Source of the DNA: a virus
IMG/VR virus record: IMGVR_UViG_3300030105_003695
Span: 1 to 27,322 of that record
Length of the DNA stretch: 27,322 nt
Reading direction: 5' to 3' (one strand)
Shown here: positions 1 to 9,035 of the stretch, in pieces
How positions within the stretch are numbered: position 1 is the stretch's first letter
Layout: every line of letters starts with the position of its first letter
Notes under the pieces: generated by a model
Told to the model about the DNA's origin: nothing
What the model saw: the letters and a program-made list of their open reading frames with translations, nothing else
Database searches by the model: none
Program-made: the position numbers and the translations under genes

Positions 1-55
1 CTGTGAATGCATATCCGACACAAGTTGTCGATGCATCTAATCCTAATGTAACCAT
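1..55 (-). CDS. RuvC-like Holliday junction resolvase, N-terminus only (runs off the left edge)
   Basis: Reverse-complement translation from the ATG at 55 gives MVTLGLDASTTCVGYAFT before the window ends. The pattern of a hydrophobic strand, then GLD, then STTC and a small/aromatic pair is the first beta-strand of the RNase H-like fold in phage RuvC-type resolvases, and the Asp would be the first catalytic metal ligand. Known role of the family: cutting branched DNA during recombination and before packaging. An AAGGAA Shine-Dalgarno at 61-66 sits 5 bases before the ATG and overlaps the end of the upstream structural gene, so the gene is probably read through from the structural operon. Only 18 residues are visible. 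Another member of the RNase H/actin-like ATPase superfold is possible, so the assignment is moderate. Confidence 0.6.
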   Translation of the reverse strand, partial: MVTLGLDASTTCVGYAFT

Positions 56-60
56 TTTAT

Positions 61-66
61 TTCCTT
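61..66 (-). promoter_or_regulatory. Shine-Dalgarno AAGGAA for the RuvC-like gene
   Basis: The minus strand reads AAGGAA, then ATAAA, then ATG. This supports the start at 55 for the edge-truncated gene. The site overlaps the stop codon of the preceding gene (65-67), which suggests translational coupling. Confidence 0.6.
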
Positions 67-955
67 AAATGTCTAATCTTATTTTAAATCTTGTATTTAT
101 CTTATCACTTTTTCTTATTGGTTTTGGAAAAGTGGCTTGAATCACGGGTGTATCATAATCACCCCTTTGATATAAATTAATTGTTGTAATATATGGTTGA
201 AAATCACTACTAGTAAATGTTGAAGCTAGATGTGGTGTTGATAATGTAAGTGGTTTTGTATCCGTTGATAAAACATCTCTAATTGAATAATTCATTGTTA
301 AATTATAGTCTTGTGGTAATAATGTAACATTATATTCGCGTGTTGTGATTGTGTGTTGTGAATTGAATTTCAAATCATAATTATTTGCTAAATCAGAGTA
401 CTTTACACTACCACTCCAAGAACCAGTTTCTGTTATAACTACTAAACCTTTATCATAGAATATATTACCAACATAATTATCAGATGACGAAGCAGCTGAT
501 GTACTTTGTGAGTGGTGAGCATTTGTTGAATATAAATTACCATACCCATCATCTATGATAATTGGTTTATTACCGTTATTATCAACATTCGAACCTGAAA
601 TATCAGTAAATTTAAAACTACCTTCTTTTATTTTTTCTCCATAGTATTGAGATGCTATAGAGATTAAAGAAATATTAGAGTATCCATGATATTTATTTCG
701 ATATTGTGTACCTTGTGATGGGTAGAGAGCTAAATTACTTGATGGGGCTGTAAATTTTAGTTCATTACCATAAACACCTGAACCACTAGTGTAGAACATA
801 ACATTTAGTGAATCCCAATGACTTTGACTTACTGAACCAGAAACTATTTTATGAGTTACAACACCAGCGGAGGAATTTGTAAGGTTCTGAGTATAATTTA
901 CAATATTACTCTCGATTAGTGTTGATGACTTGTCAATCTCTCCGAATACATACAT
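65..955 (-). CDS. Phage structural protein, paralog of the neighbouring 367-aa protein
   Basis: A 296-aa protein rich in Ser, Thr, Asn and Tyr with no signal peptide or membrane segment. It was not matched to a named T4 protein. Its landmarks parallel the upstream 367-aa protein in order: a KIKEGSF stretch (KINKGTW-like in the neighbour), an IIIDDGYGNLY segment, a VGNIFYDKGLVVITE strand pair (YGFFYPDMGVLVLS in the neighbour), and a C-terminal strand set ending in RFKIRLDI (ATIKVKLTY in the neighbour). The two look like divergent copies of one beta-rich fold. It is last in the structural operon, 13 bases after the 367-aa gene. The start is the only in-frame ATG after an upstream TGA. Its ribosome site (around GATGGGT) is weaker than those of its neighbours. 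A role as a baseplate or fibre-associated virion protein is inferred from context. Confidence 0.7.
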   Translation of the reverse strand: MYVFGEIDKSSTLIESNIVNYTQNLTNSSAGVVTHKIVSGSVSQSHWDSLNVMFYTSGSGVYGNELKFTAPSSNLALYPSQGTQYRNKYHGYSNISLISIASQYYGEKIKEGSFKFTDISGSNVDNNGNKPIIIDDGYGNLYSTNAHHSQSTSAASSSDNYVGNIFYDKGLVVITETGSWSGSVKYSDLANNYDLKFNSQHTITTREYNVTLLPQDYNLTMNYSIRDVLSTDTKPLTLSTPHLASTFTSSDFQPYITTINLYQRGDYDTPVIQATFPKPIRKSDKINTRFKIRLDI

Positions 956-968
956 AGTGACCCATCAA

Positions 969-2072
969 TTAATAAGTTAATTTTACTTTAATTGTAGCCT
1001 CTGAACTAAAGTTTTTCTTTAATGGTGTTGAAAGATTTCCCACAGCTACCATATCACCACTCGTGTTGTACAATTGAACTTGTGATATAAATGTATTTGG
1101 GTTGCCCCTCATTGTTTTTTGTCTCAATTCATTCAATGAGCCTGAAATAAATGTAGGATTGTTTGAAAAGTTCATATGCCCACTTCTAACTCTACAAAAA
1201 TACTGAGAACTTACTTGGTCTTCTTCATCTCTAAATGTTAATTTAGCACCAGTAGTTGTTAAACAATTTACAAATCTTAATGCCGTTTTTTCATTCGCAT
1301 TTGTATCAGTTGAAACTATAAAACCTCTATGGTCAACATCTTTAAAAACAGTAACTTGAGAACCTGAAGCACCAGAACCAGGTATTGAAGCAGATAATTC
1401 TTGTTGACTTAATACCAAAACTCCCATATCAGGATAAAAGAATCCATAATTTTTTGTAGTAGCTGCTGTGTGAACAGTTCCACCAGATCCACTAACAATA
1501 TTATATCTATCACCAACAGGTGTAGCAGTAGGACTATCATTAACACTGTCATCAGTTAATTCAAGTAACGGTACACCTCCAGAAGTTTCTGGATGAGTAC
1601 TTGAACCACTTAAAGCAATTGTCCAAGTTCCTTTATTAATTCTATCTTTCATATTTGAGCGTCTAGAAGTAACAACAAATATTTCAGTATCTTTTCCACT
1701 CGCGATAGCTGAAGTAGAGCCAGGAGACGAAATAAAGAATCCACCAGTTACTTCTGTAGGAGCCAAAAGTAATCCAGCATATTGTTTATAAATAGCTTCT
1801 GTTTCAGCTTTTGTATTTGTTTCAACTTTTGAACCCTGCCCTCGTGTACTACCAAATGCAATGTTGAACTCTTCTGTTGTTGCAGTTGCAGAGTTTGATA
1901 TTCCAAAAAAGTATGTTTCATTTGTATCTGTTAAAGATGATGAAATTATACTAGCAGCCAATAATGTTGAGCCACCATTTGAAAAATAAGGTGAGGTTAC
2001 TTTTTCCGTTTGAGAAATTCTATCCATTCCCTCCGTTGAATCTAATGTTATGTTTCCTCCAGCTATAGCCAT
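969..2072 (-). CDS. Phage structural protein (baseplate/fibre-associated, function unknown)
   Basis: A 367-aa protein of low-complexity Ser/Gly/Thr-rich character, as is usual for beta-rich virion proteins. The C-terminal quarter has the most distinctive text: FCRVRSGHMNFSNNPTF, then a segment with ISQVQLYNTSGDMVAVG, then a PLKKNF...KVKLTY end. From memory, proteins with this kind of C-terminus are frequent in marine T4-like phages, generally annotated only as structural. It follows the 233-aa gene by 16 bases and has a strong AGGAGA Shine-Dalgarno just before ATG 2072. Its fold appears shared with the 296-aa protein downstream. I see no enzymatic motif. Its place at the end of the baseplate operon suggests an outer baseplate or fibre-attachment component, which is inference. 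Confidence 0.75.
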   Translation of the reverse strand: MAIAGGNITLDSTEGMDRISQTEKVTSPYFSNGGSTLLAASIISSSLTDTNETYFFGISNSATATTEEFNIAFGSTRGQGSKVETNTKAETEAIYKQYAGLLLAPTEVTGGFFISSPGSTSAIASGKDTEIFVVTSRRSNMKDRINKGTWTIALSGSSTHPETSGGVPLLELTDDSVNDSPTATPVGDRYNIVSGSGGTVHTAATTKNYGFFYPDMGVLVLSQQELSASIPGSGASGSQVTVFKDVDHRGFIVSTDTNANEKTALRFVNCLTTTGAKLTFRDEEDQVSSQYFCRVRSGHMNFSNNPTFISGSLNELRQKTMRGNPNTFISQVQLYNTSGDMVAVGNLSTPLKKNFSSEATIKVKLTY

Positions 2073-2088
2073 TTAAAAATCTCCTAAT

Positions 2089-2790
2089 TTATCTTTGTAT
2101 TCTTGTTGATAATATCGCTCTTACATTTTTAGTAATATTATTTGTTACAGTAAATGAATTATAAGCACCAGTTTCAACATGAACCACATAAACATTTGTT
2201 TGTTTTCCTGCTTTATCTTGTTGAATTGGATTTATCATAAAATTATTACCATTAAATCCATATTGTTGAGCGAATGGAATGTCTTGTTCTTGTAAAAATT
2301 GTCTACTTGTTCCACTTAAATTACTCATTAGAGCAGCAGTTGTTGAAATAATTGATGGGTCTTGAATAACAAAGTAATATTGAAATCCAGCTATATTACC
2401 ACCCGATGGTGAATAACCAACTAAATCAATAGATATTCTTCCGTTACCTTCGTCACCTTCATTAAATGTTTTAACAGTCCCACCTCTTGAATCTAAATTA
2501 CCTAAAGCAATTGCAGGAACTGCTACTGTATTCTGATTTAAGCTTATTAATCTGTTTCTTAAATTGTATTCTGCATGTACACTAGCTTCTAACATTGGTA
2601 AGTTTTCAATACCTTCACCATAAAACGCTGAACCACTCGGATGGCTTGGATTCCATAAAGTATAATCCACACCTGTGTCAGAAAGGGTGAATGAAGTAAT
2701 ATTTAAATCTCCACCATTTTTTAAAATTTCTCTGCCTTTTTTTGTTAAGACTGCATCAACCGTAATTGATGAATTATCTAAATATCCCAT
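2089..2790 (-). CDS. Conserved phage structural protein of the 'GYLDNSSITVDAVLTKKGR' type
   Basis: A 233-aa protein. The N-terminus (MGYLDNSSITVDAVLTKKGR) and the following DYTLWNPSHPSGSAFYGEGI segment are recognisable as a family that recurs, from memory, in tail regions of marine T4-like phages, where it is annotated as structural without a defined function. The middle contains a strand-rich stretch around FQYYFVIQDPS, and the C-terminus is VTNNITKNVRAILSTRIQR. There is no membrane segment or catalytic motif. It heads the last group of three genes: a 74-bp AT-rich gap with a promoter-like element precedes it, and GGGAGA lies 6 bases before ATG 2790. Because it opens this group, it may be transcribed more strongly than, or separately from, the giant genes upstream. 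Confidence 0.75.
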   Translation of the reverse strand: MGYLDNSSITVDAVLTKKGREILKNGGDLNITSFTLSDTGVDYTLWNPSHPSGSAFYGEGIENLPMLEASVHAEYNLRNRLISLNQNTVAVPAIALGNLDSRGGTVKTFNEGDEGNGRISIDLVGYSPSGGNIAGFQYYFVIQDPSIISTTAALMSNLSGTSRQFLQEQDIPFAQQYGFNGNNFMINPIQQDKAGKQTNVYVVHVETGAYNSFTVTNNITKNVRAILSTRIQR

Positions 2791-2818
2791 TTTTATCTCC
2801 CAATTTCGAAATAATTTA

Positions 2819-2834
2819 ATTCATATATAAATAT
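2819..2834 (-). promoter_or_regulatory. Putative phage promoter element (copy 2) before the 233/367/296-aa genes
   Basis: In the 74-bp gap 2791-2864 the minus strand carries ATATTTATATATGAAT, ending 28 bases before ATG 2790. The identical 16 bases occur at 25782-25797, ending 23 bases before the first gene of the structural operon. These are the only two substantial gaps in the window. The surroundings are extremely AT-rich. The exact T4 late box TATAAATA is present here only on the opposite strand (2826-2833 and 2832-2839), so the functional reading of the element is uncertain. Confidence 0.5.
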
Positions 2835-2864
2835 AAATAAATTAAAAAAATATTCAATTTTAAA

Positions 2865-5800
2865 TTAACCATATATTATTTTATTATTACTATCTAAATT
2901 TGATGGTCCACTTTGAACTTTAATTTCATTTTCACCACCAGTTACTTTGACTCTATAATATGAAGCTGTTGAGTAATCTTCATATTGAACATTTAAAATA
3001 CCTGGGTTTTCATTTTGTGCTCCATTAATCATTTGTTCTTTAAATGGTTGACTAAATTTAGTAACATGATTTCTCGGTAAAGTAATTGTGCCATCTGAAC
3101 TTGTAATAAAATATCTTGTTTTACCCATCATTCTTCCAGATTGGCCTCCTACAGTTCCATTAATTAATGATTCATAAGTTACATTAGAATGAAAATCATT
3201 ATCAATCATTAATCTATTATAAAATCTTGAATCATCATCAAAAGTAGAAGCCTTACCCATTGAAGCTGAATAATATTCATTATCACCCACAGCATTAAAT
3301 ACAAATCTCGTGTCTATATGATAAGTATTATAATCATTGGTAACACTTGATTTACCACCACTATAATTTATAAAATGTGTATTATTAGTTCCTGTTCCCC
3401 AACTATCGTGTATATTTACAAATGATTTATTAGCTATTGTAGCATAATCAATAGAGCCTGATTTAGGTAGAACAATAGCAGAATCTGATAATGATGGTAA
3501 TGGTGATATTGAAGAAGCACTATATGGATTTTCTATAGTGGTTACATAACCACCTGGTTGTAAAAATGGAACTTGAAAATGATTTTTAGCTGGTGCATCC
3601 TTTAAATATCCACTACTTGTAACATAAGCATTACCTAAACTAATTGATTGTGAATATGGTAATTCATAAGTTGCTGTATTTGTAATATTAACACTAACTG
3701 AACCTGATTTAGGTTGTACAAATTTTGAATTAGTTAAATTAATACCAGTAGTATTATCAAATCTTTTTCTTGTTCCACTACTACTCAATATAGTTTTCTT
3801 AACTGAAAGTATATCAAGACTACCTGTTACTGTGTTTGGATTAGCTTCTATACTATGTTCTTCATTTTCATATTTTTGTTTTTCTAATATTGTTGGTCTT
3901 ATCTCTACACCAAAGTTAGAGTTCCTATCACTAAATGTTGAACGAGCTGGTACTATTGATTTTACAGCCTCAACAATTGAATGATTAAACATATTTTCAT
4001 GAGCTCTAATAAATTTATTTGTATCAACGGTTATTGGATATGCATCAAAAAAGTTTTCTCTAAATGTATCAAATTCACCATATGATTGTGAATAATAATT
4101 TAATGGATTTCCATATAATGTTTCAAAATTAAATCCACTTAAATTATCTAAAATAAAATTATCAACGAATGTTTGTGGTGACCGATATAATTCTAATTTT
4201 GTAGATGTTTTAAATAATGGTTTACTATTTTCCATTGTTAATGGTTTAACTGCTGATTGGATTGGACTTAAATTACCAACGATATTTCTTCTTGGATTTA
4301 TTATAATATTATTATCATTAGCTTTAAATGCATTATCTTGTAAAGTTAATTTTACAACCTCTATTAAATCAAATCCATATACACTTGATGTATTGAATGT
4401 AGTTCCAGGTTTTGTAAAACTATAATCCAAATAAGTAGTTGTTGGTGCTGAATCTACAATTTTAAGATTTTGATTTGAAGAAGAAATTGAACTACTTGAA
4501 TAATTTTCGTTTAATTTAAAATGATATACCAATTCATCTTTATGAGAAGTCAGTGTATTTCCAACAGTAGAAAATTTATTCAATACATGCTGTCTAAATT
4601 TAGATGTACTTAAAGCTGTAGCCCAACCTCTTATCTGAGACAATGAACCGCTGTGTGTTTCACCAACAAATAAATTAGATGATGATAATGGATGCCTTGA
4701 ACCACTTGATAACCAATTTTGATTTGCAAAATAATTACTGTCATTTGATAATCCACCACTTACCGACATAGTAACATAATTATATGTTTTTATAGATTTA
4801 CCTTCTTGTAATGCTGTATGTAGTCTATATTCATTCGTCCCGCTACCACTAACACTTGATGTTATTCTTTGAACCATTACATTCCATAATTGACCATCAG
4901 TCATTTTTACATAGTTTGTTGACATAGATAAAGCATTAGAAGCTGTAATTGACGCTGAAGCATGTGATGTATTACTTAATCTAAATTCAAATGATGAACT
5001 AACTCCAGTTGTACTTGGAACTAATCTTAAATCCCACAATGTTTGTTTATCACTACCATGAAGAAATCCTGATACTGACATAGATGGTGCATTTGTAGTT
5101 ATTGATTTATTACCATGTACACTACGAGTTATTTGAGTAAGAAACACTGAACCACTTGAATTTGCAAATAATGTATCCCCATCACTTGTAGTGAATGAAG
5201 AACCATTACTTGTAAAAAATTGAGAAGAATCTACTACATCTATTTTTCCAAAGTGACCATTTATATGTGATATGGAAGTTGATATTTCACTAGCAATTTC
5301 ATCTCTTTGAGTTTTACCACTTATTTGTATTCGGACTCTTCCTGAACCATCTAATGTTCCAGTAATACCATCATTATCATCATCAAATATATAAGTTTTT
5401 CCTGTACCATCACTTGAAGAAATTACAATTGTTTTTCCATCAAAGTCTGATGTGATACCCGATAAAACTTGAATTGAACCGGTGGCCTTTAAAGCTCCAC
5501 TACCACTTGAATTTAATATTGTTTGTGTATTGGTTGTATTAACATGTTTGTAAATAAATTCAAGAGAATTAACATTAGCATTGTCCATCCACCAATCAAG
5601 ATTTAAAATTCTTTTAGAATTACCACCTAAAATATATCTATATAATTTTTGTTTTTTTGTTGTGAATGAAAAACTCCCAGTTTGAATATCTAATGATAAA
5701 TCAAAACCTGAACCTGATTCAGGATTAGGTGGGGTGTCATCAAAAATTATATCGTCATTACCTAACCCCTCACCCATTTGATTTTGAGTAGAACCACCAA

Positions 5801-8800
5801 ATTCTTGAAATTGTAAAACATCAGGTGGATAACCATATATATTTAACAATCCTCTAACTGAATTTTTTGTTCCTTTTGATTTATAAATATATAATAAATT
5901 ATTTAGAGTTTTTCTCCAAGTGTTATTTTTAATATCATCAATAGATGTTACACCAGTTAAATAATTTCCTAATGTTTCTGTTAAATTTCCTTCAAATGGA
6001 TTTATAGCTTCCCAACCCATATTATTTAATAACATTGGTAGTGTATTATCAGGTGGTGAATTAGTTTTTTTATATCCTCTATTATGTAATGTTCCCAATG
6101 AATCAATATGATTTCTAATTAAATCATATTGTTCACCTTGTAAATTTAAGAAGTCTTTCATATCTTGATAATCAGAACTTTCTTGCATATAAAGAGGTAA
6201 ATTGTTTTCTAAACTATGTATATTATCGGTATCAAATGTTTCAGCTTTTGTTAATAAATCATTATACCAATCTATCCATTCAGTTGAGGTTGTTTTATAT
6301 ACATTATCAAATGGTAATACGTTTAATGGATTGTTTAATGTTACTTTTACATCTGTAATTTTTGTTTCAGTAATACTATCTGGTGTTAAATATAATTGAC
6401 TAACTTCAGCTTGTGTTATAGTTCTACTATAAACTCTTGGATATTGTATAAATCCGTTGTAATATCTTGATGAACCTCCCAATACATTATTACCACCAAT
6501 TGATAAAACATTACTTTCTAAACCAATAGTAGCTACAGATGATGAAAACGCGTTTGAACCAGTTATTCTATAACCAGTACCTGTTGTTGTTGAAGTACCT
6601 TTTAAATCACCATCAACATACAATTTCATACCAGTCGATGAACCACTTTCAAATGTAAATACCAAGTGGTGCCACTCTAATAAATCATCTGCCAAAGTGT
6701 GTTGAATAAAGATGTTACTACCATCAGGTCTTACACCAGCTCTAACTCTATTACCAATAAAGTCGTAATCTATTCCATATGAATTTTCTTGTACACCTCT
6801 TGTAAAAATTGGTTGTGCACCTGTTCCAGCTGATGGGTCGGCTGAACCTGTATTAGGATGAAATCTTTTAGCCCAAACACTTAATGAAAAGTTATCATCT
6901 CTATTATAATTAAAATCATCATCACTAAAAAATCTAACACCTTCATTTGATTCACTTTGGAATAAAAATGATTTTCCAGAAATATAACCATCAGATATTG
7001 TTGGTGTTCCTTCTATTGAACCAGTGTTTTTATTACCGCTATTATCACCTAACATAGCATTAGTAACAAGACTACCTGATGTCTGTTCATCTATATTCCA
7101 ATAACCACTTAGACTTTCTGATAATTCATTTCTATAATGTATTCTAAATAATTCACCTGCAGGCATTACTGAACCGAAAAATGGAACGCCAGATTGTGTG
7201 ATGACGGTTGTTGGATATATGTTATTAGTGTCTTTTATTTTATAAGAGCCTGTTTTAATACTTCCATTTAAAATAGTAATTTGGTCAGACCCAGCCTCAA
7301 AATTAGTTACTTCAGCCATATCATTGTTTGTTGTTTTTGGAATAAAGTATGAATGTGAAGTTTCAAAAATAAATCGTTGATGTTTATTACCAATAATATC
7401 AGGACTTATGATTGTTCTTTGAAATTTTGAATCTCGTGGTAATTTAGCAGGAAAGCCACCAACAGTAGATCCAAGCACGATATGTTGTTCATTTCCATTG
7501 GTAAGAATACTTCCGCTATCACCTTGTAGTAAAAATGATAAATAAATTGAACCACTGTAATTAAAAAATGGTTTATTATGAACTTGATATTTATCTGTAA
7601 ATATGTCTATAAACTTACGGTGATTACCACTAAATTTAAATGAAGAGTGTTTATAAACCTCAGTACCAAACCCATTATGTTTTCCAAGCGCTTTAACATC
7701 TCCTTTTCTTCCTTCTGTTTCTCCTGTTACAGGAAACGAATCTGCATAATTTTCTCCTAAACCAGGAGCTGATGCAGTTGATTCGTTTTGCCCATCATAA
7801 TATAAAAATCTTTCATAAGGTGAAAATGTTTTTATTTCCTCTTTAATTTTGTTAAATAAATTTTTTCTTTTTTGAATTATAAAAGTTGAATCTCCATCAA
7901 AAGAACTTGAAATTGAAAGGGAACTTGATATTTCAGAATAATGAGATTGTATGGTTTCAATTTTTTTGTTAAAATTTTCTAATTTCTTTTTAGCAGAACC
8001 AAAGAAAGTATGGTTTTCAAAAAATCTAAAATCAGTATTTAAATTTGGATAATTATATTTACTACCTGATATTAAACCATCCAATATAGTATCATCAACA
8101 GAACCACTTAATTCATTATAGTTTTGAAATCCAATATCATTACCATCAGGATTAATCCAATTTTCTTGTGGGTCTGACTCTAATCCATCACCAAAAAATA
8201 CATCAGGTACATCAGAAAAATAAAATATATCTTGAGTTTGTGTTGTTAAAACTTCTCTTTCAATTGTAACCATTGATAGATTTCCAACATTAGTTGGTAA
8301 TGCATCATAAAGTTTTAATATTATGGATTGATTTTCTCGACCATCTGTTACTCTATCAAATTGATAGTTCATTATTGGAATATGATCACCAGTTCCAATA
8401 TTTAATATATGTTTAAATTGATATTTATAATCAGGATTTGGTAAAGGATTACCTTGTAAATCTTCTTCTTCTAAAAATTCAGACTCATTATTATTAAATA
8501 CTTTTGTCAAATCAGTAATAATAATTGAATCATCTGTTAGCGGTTGATCTATTATTTTAATTCTAACTTCTTTTCTTGAAGTTGAAACTTGTTTAATTAC
8601 AAATGGTGTATTGGTTTCTTCTTGATATAAAGAGTCAATTTGTATTTTGTAATTACCTTGAGGTAATTCAAAATTATTAAATATTTCATTTGGTTTTATA
8701 TAATAATTAAAAATACCTACTTCAAGTTCTTTTTTATATATTCTAAAATCACCCTCACCTTGCCCAACTTGTTTATTTCTTTCTCCAAGAGTTGGATTTG

Positions 8801-9035
8801 TAGAATCTAAAAATGGGGCTATGTTTACTGAAAACTCTTCTAATATTGTTGAAGAGAAAAATATTGCCTTTCCATCCACACCTTTAGTATCATCAGGTAA
8901 ATCAACAATGTTATCAATCGCCTCAGTAGGATAAATGGTTAAACGCATATAGTTTAGGCCTGCTAAACTAGTTTGTTCCTGACTTATGATTAAATCTTTA
9001 TCCTCTTGATTAAATTCAAATTCAAAATCTGGCAT
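2865..9035 (-). CDS. Giant baseplate protein with LamG-like domains and a tail protein I/gp7-like segment
   Basis: A 2056-aa protein, far longer than P2 gpI and about twice T4 gp7 (1032 aa). Residues about 640-883 form a clear LamG/concanavalin-like domain (GYWNIDE, FSLSVWAKRF, EWHHLVFTFESGS, KLYVDGDLKGT, RVYSRTITQAEVSQLY). Residues about 955-1075 hold a helical segment ending in TLNNLLYIYKSKGTKNSVRG and LLNIYGYPPDVL, which resembles the conserved 'W..LL..KGT..A' helix pair of the tail protein I family. Residues about 1120-1480 look like a second LamG-like fold interrupted by a module at about 1195-1312 (TYIFDDDNDGITGTLDGSGR). Near 1690-1725 lies AVKSIVPARSTF followed by EIRPTILEKQKY. The start at 9035 overlaps the previous stop (TAATG) and GGAGC precedes it. 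The likely role is a baseplate wedge component that also carries host-binding surfaces. The gp7/gpI link is inference. Confidence 0.75.
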   Translation of the reverse strand: MPDFEFEFNQEDKDLIISQEQTSLAGLNYMRLTIYPTEAIDNIVDLPDDTKGVDGKAIFFSSTILEEFSVNIAPFLDSTNPTLGERNKQVGQGEGDFRIYKKELEVGIFNYYIKPNEIFNNFELPQGNYKIQIDSLYQEETNTPFVIKQVSTSRKEVRIKIIDQPLTDDSIIITDLTKVFNNNESEFLEEEDLQGNPLPNPDYKYQFKHILNIGTGDHIPIMNYQFDRVTDGRENQSIILKLYDALPTNVGNLSMVTIEREVLTTQTQDIFYFSDVPDVFFGDGLESDPQENWINPDGNDIGFQNYNELSGSVDDTILDGLISGSKYNYPNLNTDFRFFENHTFFGSAKKKLENFNKKIETIQSHYSEISSSLSISSSFDGDSTFIIQKRKNLFNKIKEEIKTFSPYERFLYYDGQNESTASAPGLGENYADSFPVTGETEGRKGDVKALGKHNGFGTEVYKHSSFKFSGNHRKFIDIFTDKYQVHNKPFFNYSGSIYLSFLLQGDSGSILTNGNEQHIVLGSTVGGFPAKLPRDSKFQRTIISPDIIGNKHQRFIFETSHSYFIPKTTNNDMAEVTNFEAGSDQITILNGSIKTGSYKIKDTNNIYPTTVITQSGVPFFGSVMPAGELFRIHYRNELSESLSGYWNIDEQTSGSLVTNAMLGDNSGNKNTGSIEGTPTISDGYISGKSFLFQSESNEGVRFFSDDDFNYNRDDNFSLSVWAKRFHPNTGSADPSAGTGAQPIFTRGVQENSYGIDYDFIGNRVRAGVRPDGSNIFIQHTLADDLLEWHHLVFTFESGSSTGMKLYVDGDLKGTSTTTGTGYRITGSNAFSSSVATIGLESNVLSIGGNNVLGGSSRYYNGFIQYPRVYSRTITQAEVSQLYLTPDSITETKITDVKVTLNNPLNVLPFDNVYKTTSTEWIDWYNDLLTKAETFDTDNIHSLENNLPLYMQESSDYQDMKDFLNLQGEQYDLIRNHIDSLGTLHNRGYKKTNSPPDNTLPMLLNNMGWEAINPFEGNLTETLGNYLTGVTSIDDIKNNTWRKTLNNLLYIYKSKGTKNSVRGLLNIYGYPPDVLQFQEFGGSTQNQMGEGLGNDDIIFDDTPPNPESGSGFDLSLDIQTGSFSFTTKKQKLYRYILGGNSKRILNLDWWMDNANVNSLEFIYKHVNTTNTQTILNSSGSGALKATGSIQVLSGITSDFDGKTIVISSSDGTGKTYIFDDDNDGITGTLDGSGRVRIQISGKTQRDEIASEISTSISHINGHFGKIDVVDSSQFFTSNGSSFTTSDGDTLFANSSGSVFLTQITRSVHGNKSITTNAPSMSVSGFLHGSDKQTLWDLRLVPSTTGVSSSFEFRLSNTSHASASITASNALSMSTNYVKMTDGQLWNVMVQRITSSVSGSGTNEYRLHTALQEGKSIKTYNYVTMSVSGGLSNDSNYFANQNWLSSGSRHPLSSSNLFVGETHSGSLSQIRGWATALSTSKFRQHVLNKFSTVGNTLTSHKDELVYHFKLNENYSSSSISSSNQNLKIVDSAPTTTYLDYSFTKPGTTFNTSSVYGFDLIEVVKLTLQDNAFKANDNNIIINPRRNIVGNLSPIQSAVKPLTMENSKPLFKTSTKLELYRSPQTFVDNFILDNLSGFNFETLYGNPLNYYSQSYGEFDTFRENFFDAYPITVDTNKFIRAHENMFNHSIVEAVKSIVPARSTFSDRNSNFGVEIRPTILEKQKYENEEHSIEANPNTVTGSLDILSVKKTILSSSGTRKRFDNTTGINLTNSKFVQPKSGSVSVNITNTATYELPYSQSISLGNAYVTSSGYLKDAPAKNHFQVPFLQPGGYVTTIENPYSASSISPLPSLSDSAIVLPKSGSIDYATIANKSFVNIHDSWGTGTNNTHFINYSGGKSSVTNDYNTYHIDTRFVFNAVGDNEYYSASMGKASTFDDDSRFYNRLMIDNDFHSNVTYESLINGTVGGQSGRMMGKTRYFITSSDGTITLPRNHVTKFSQPFKEQMINGAQNENPGILNVQYEDYSTASYYRVKVTGGENEIKVQSGPSNLDSNNKIIYG

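Noticed and set aside
2826-2839. TATAAATA boxes on the plus strand in the gap 2791-2864 (and at 25789-25796)
   Set aside because: They would drive plus-strand transcription, but no plus-strand gene exists in the window; kept only as part of the palindrome-like AT-rich element.
6202-6399. Short plus-strand open frames inside the giant genes (for example 6202-6399, 13780-13968, 14355-14552, 17444-17629, 18282-18479, 19842-20072, 20854-21120, 22655-22876, 24663-24851)
   Set aside because: All lie antisense to clearly coding minus-strand frames, with no recognisable protein features.
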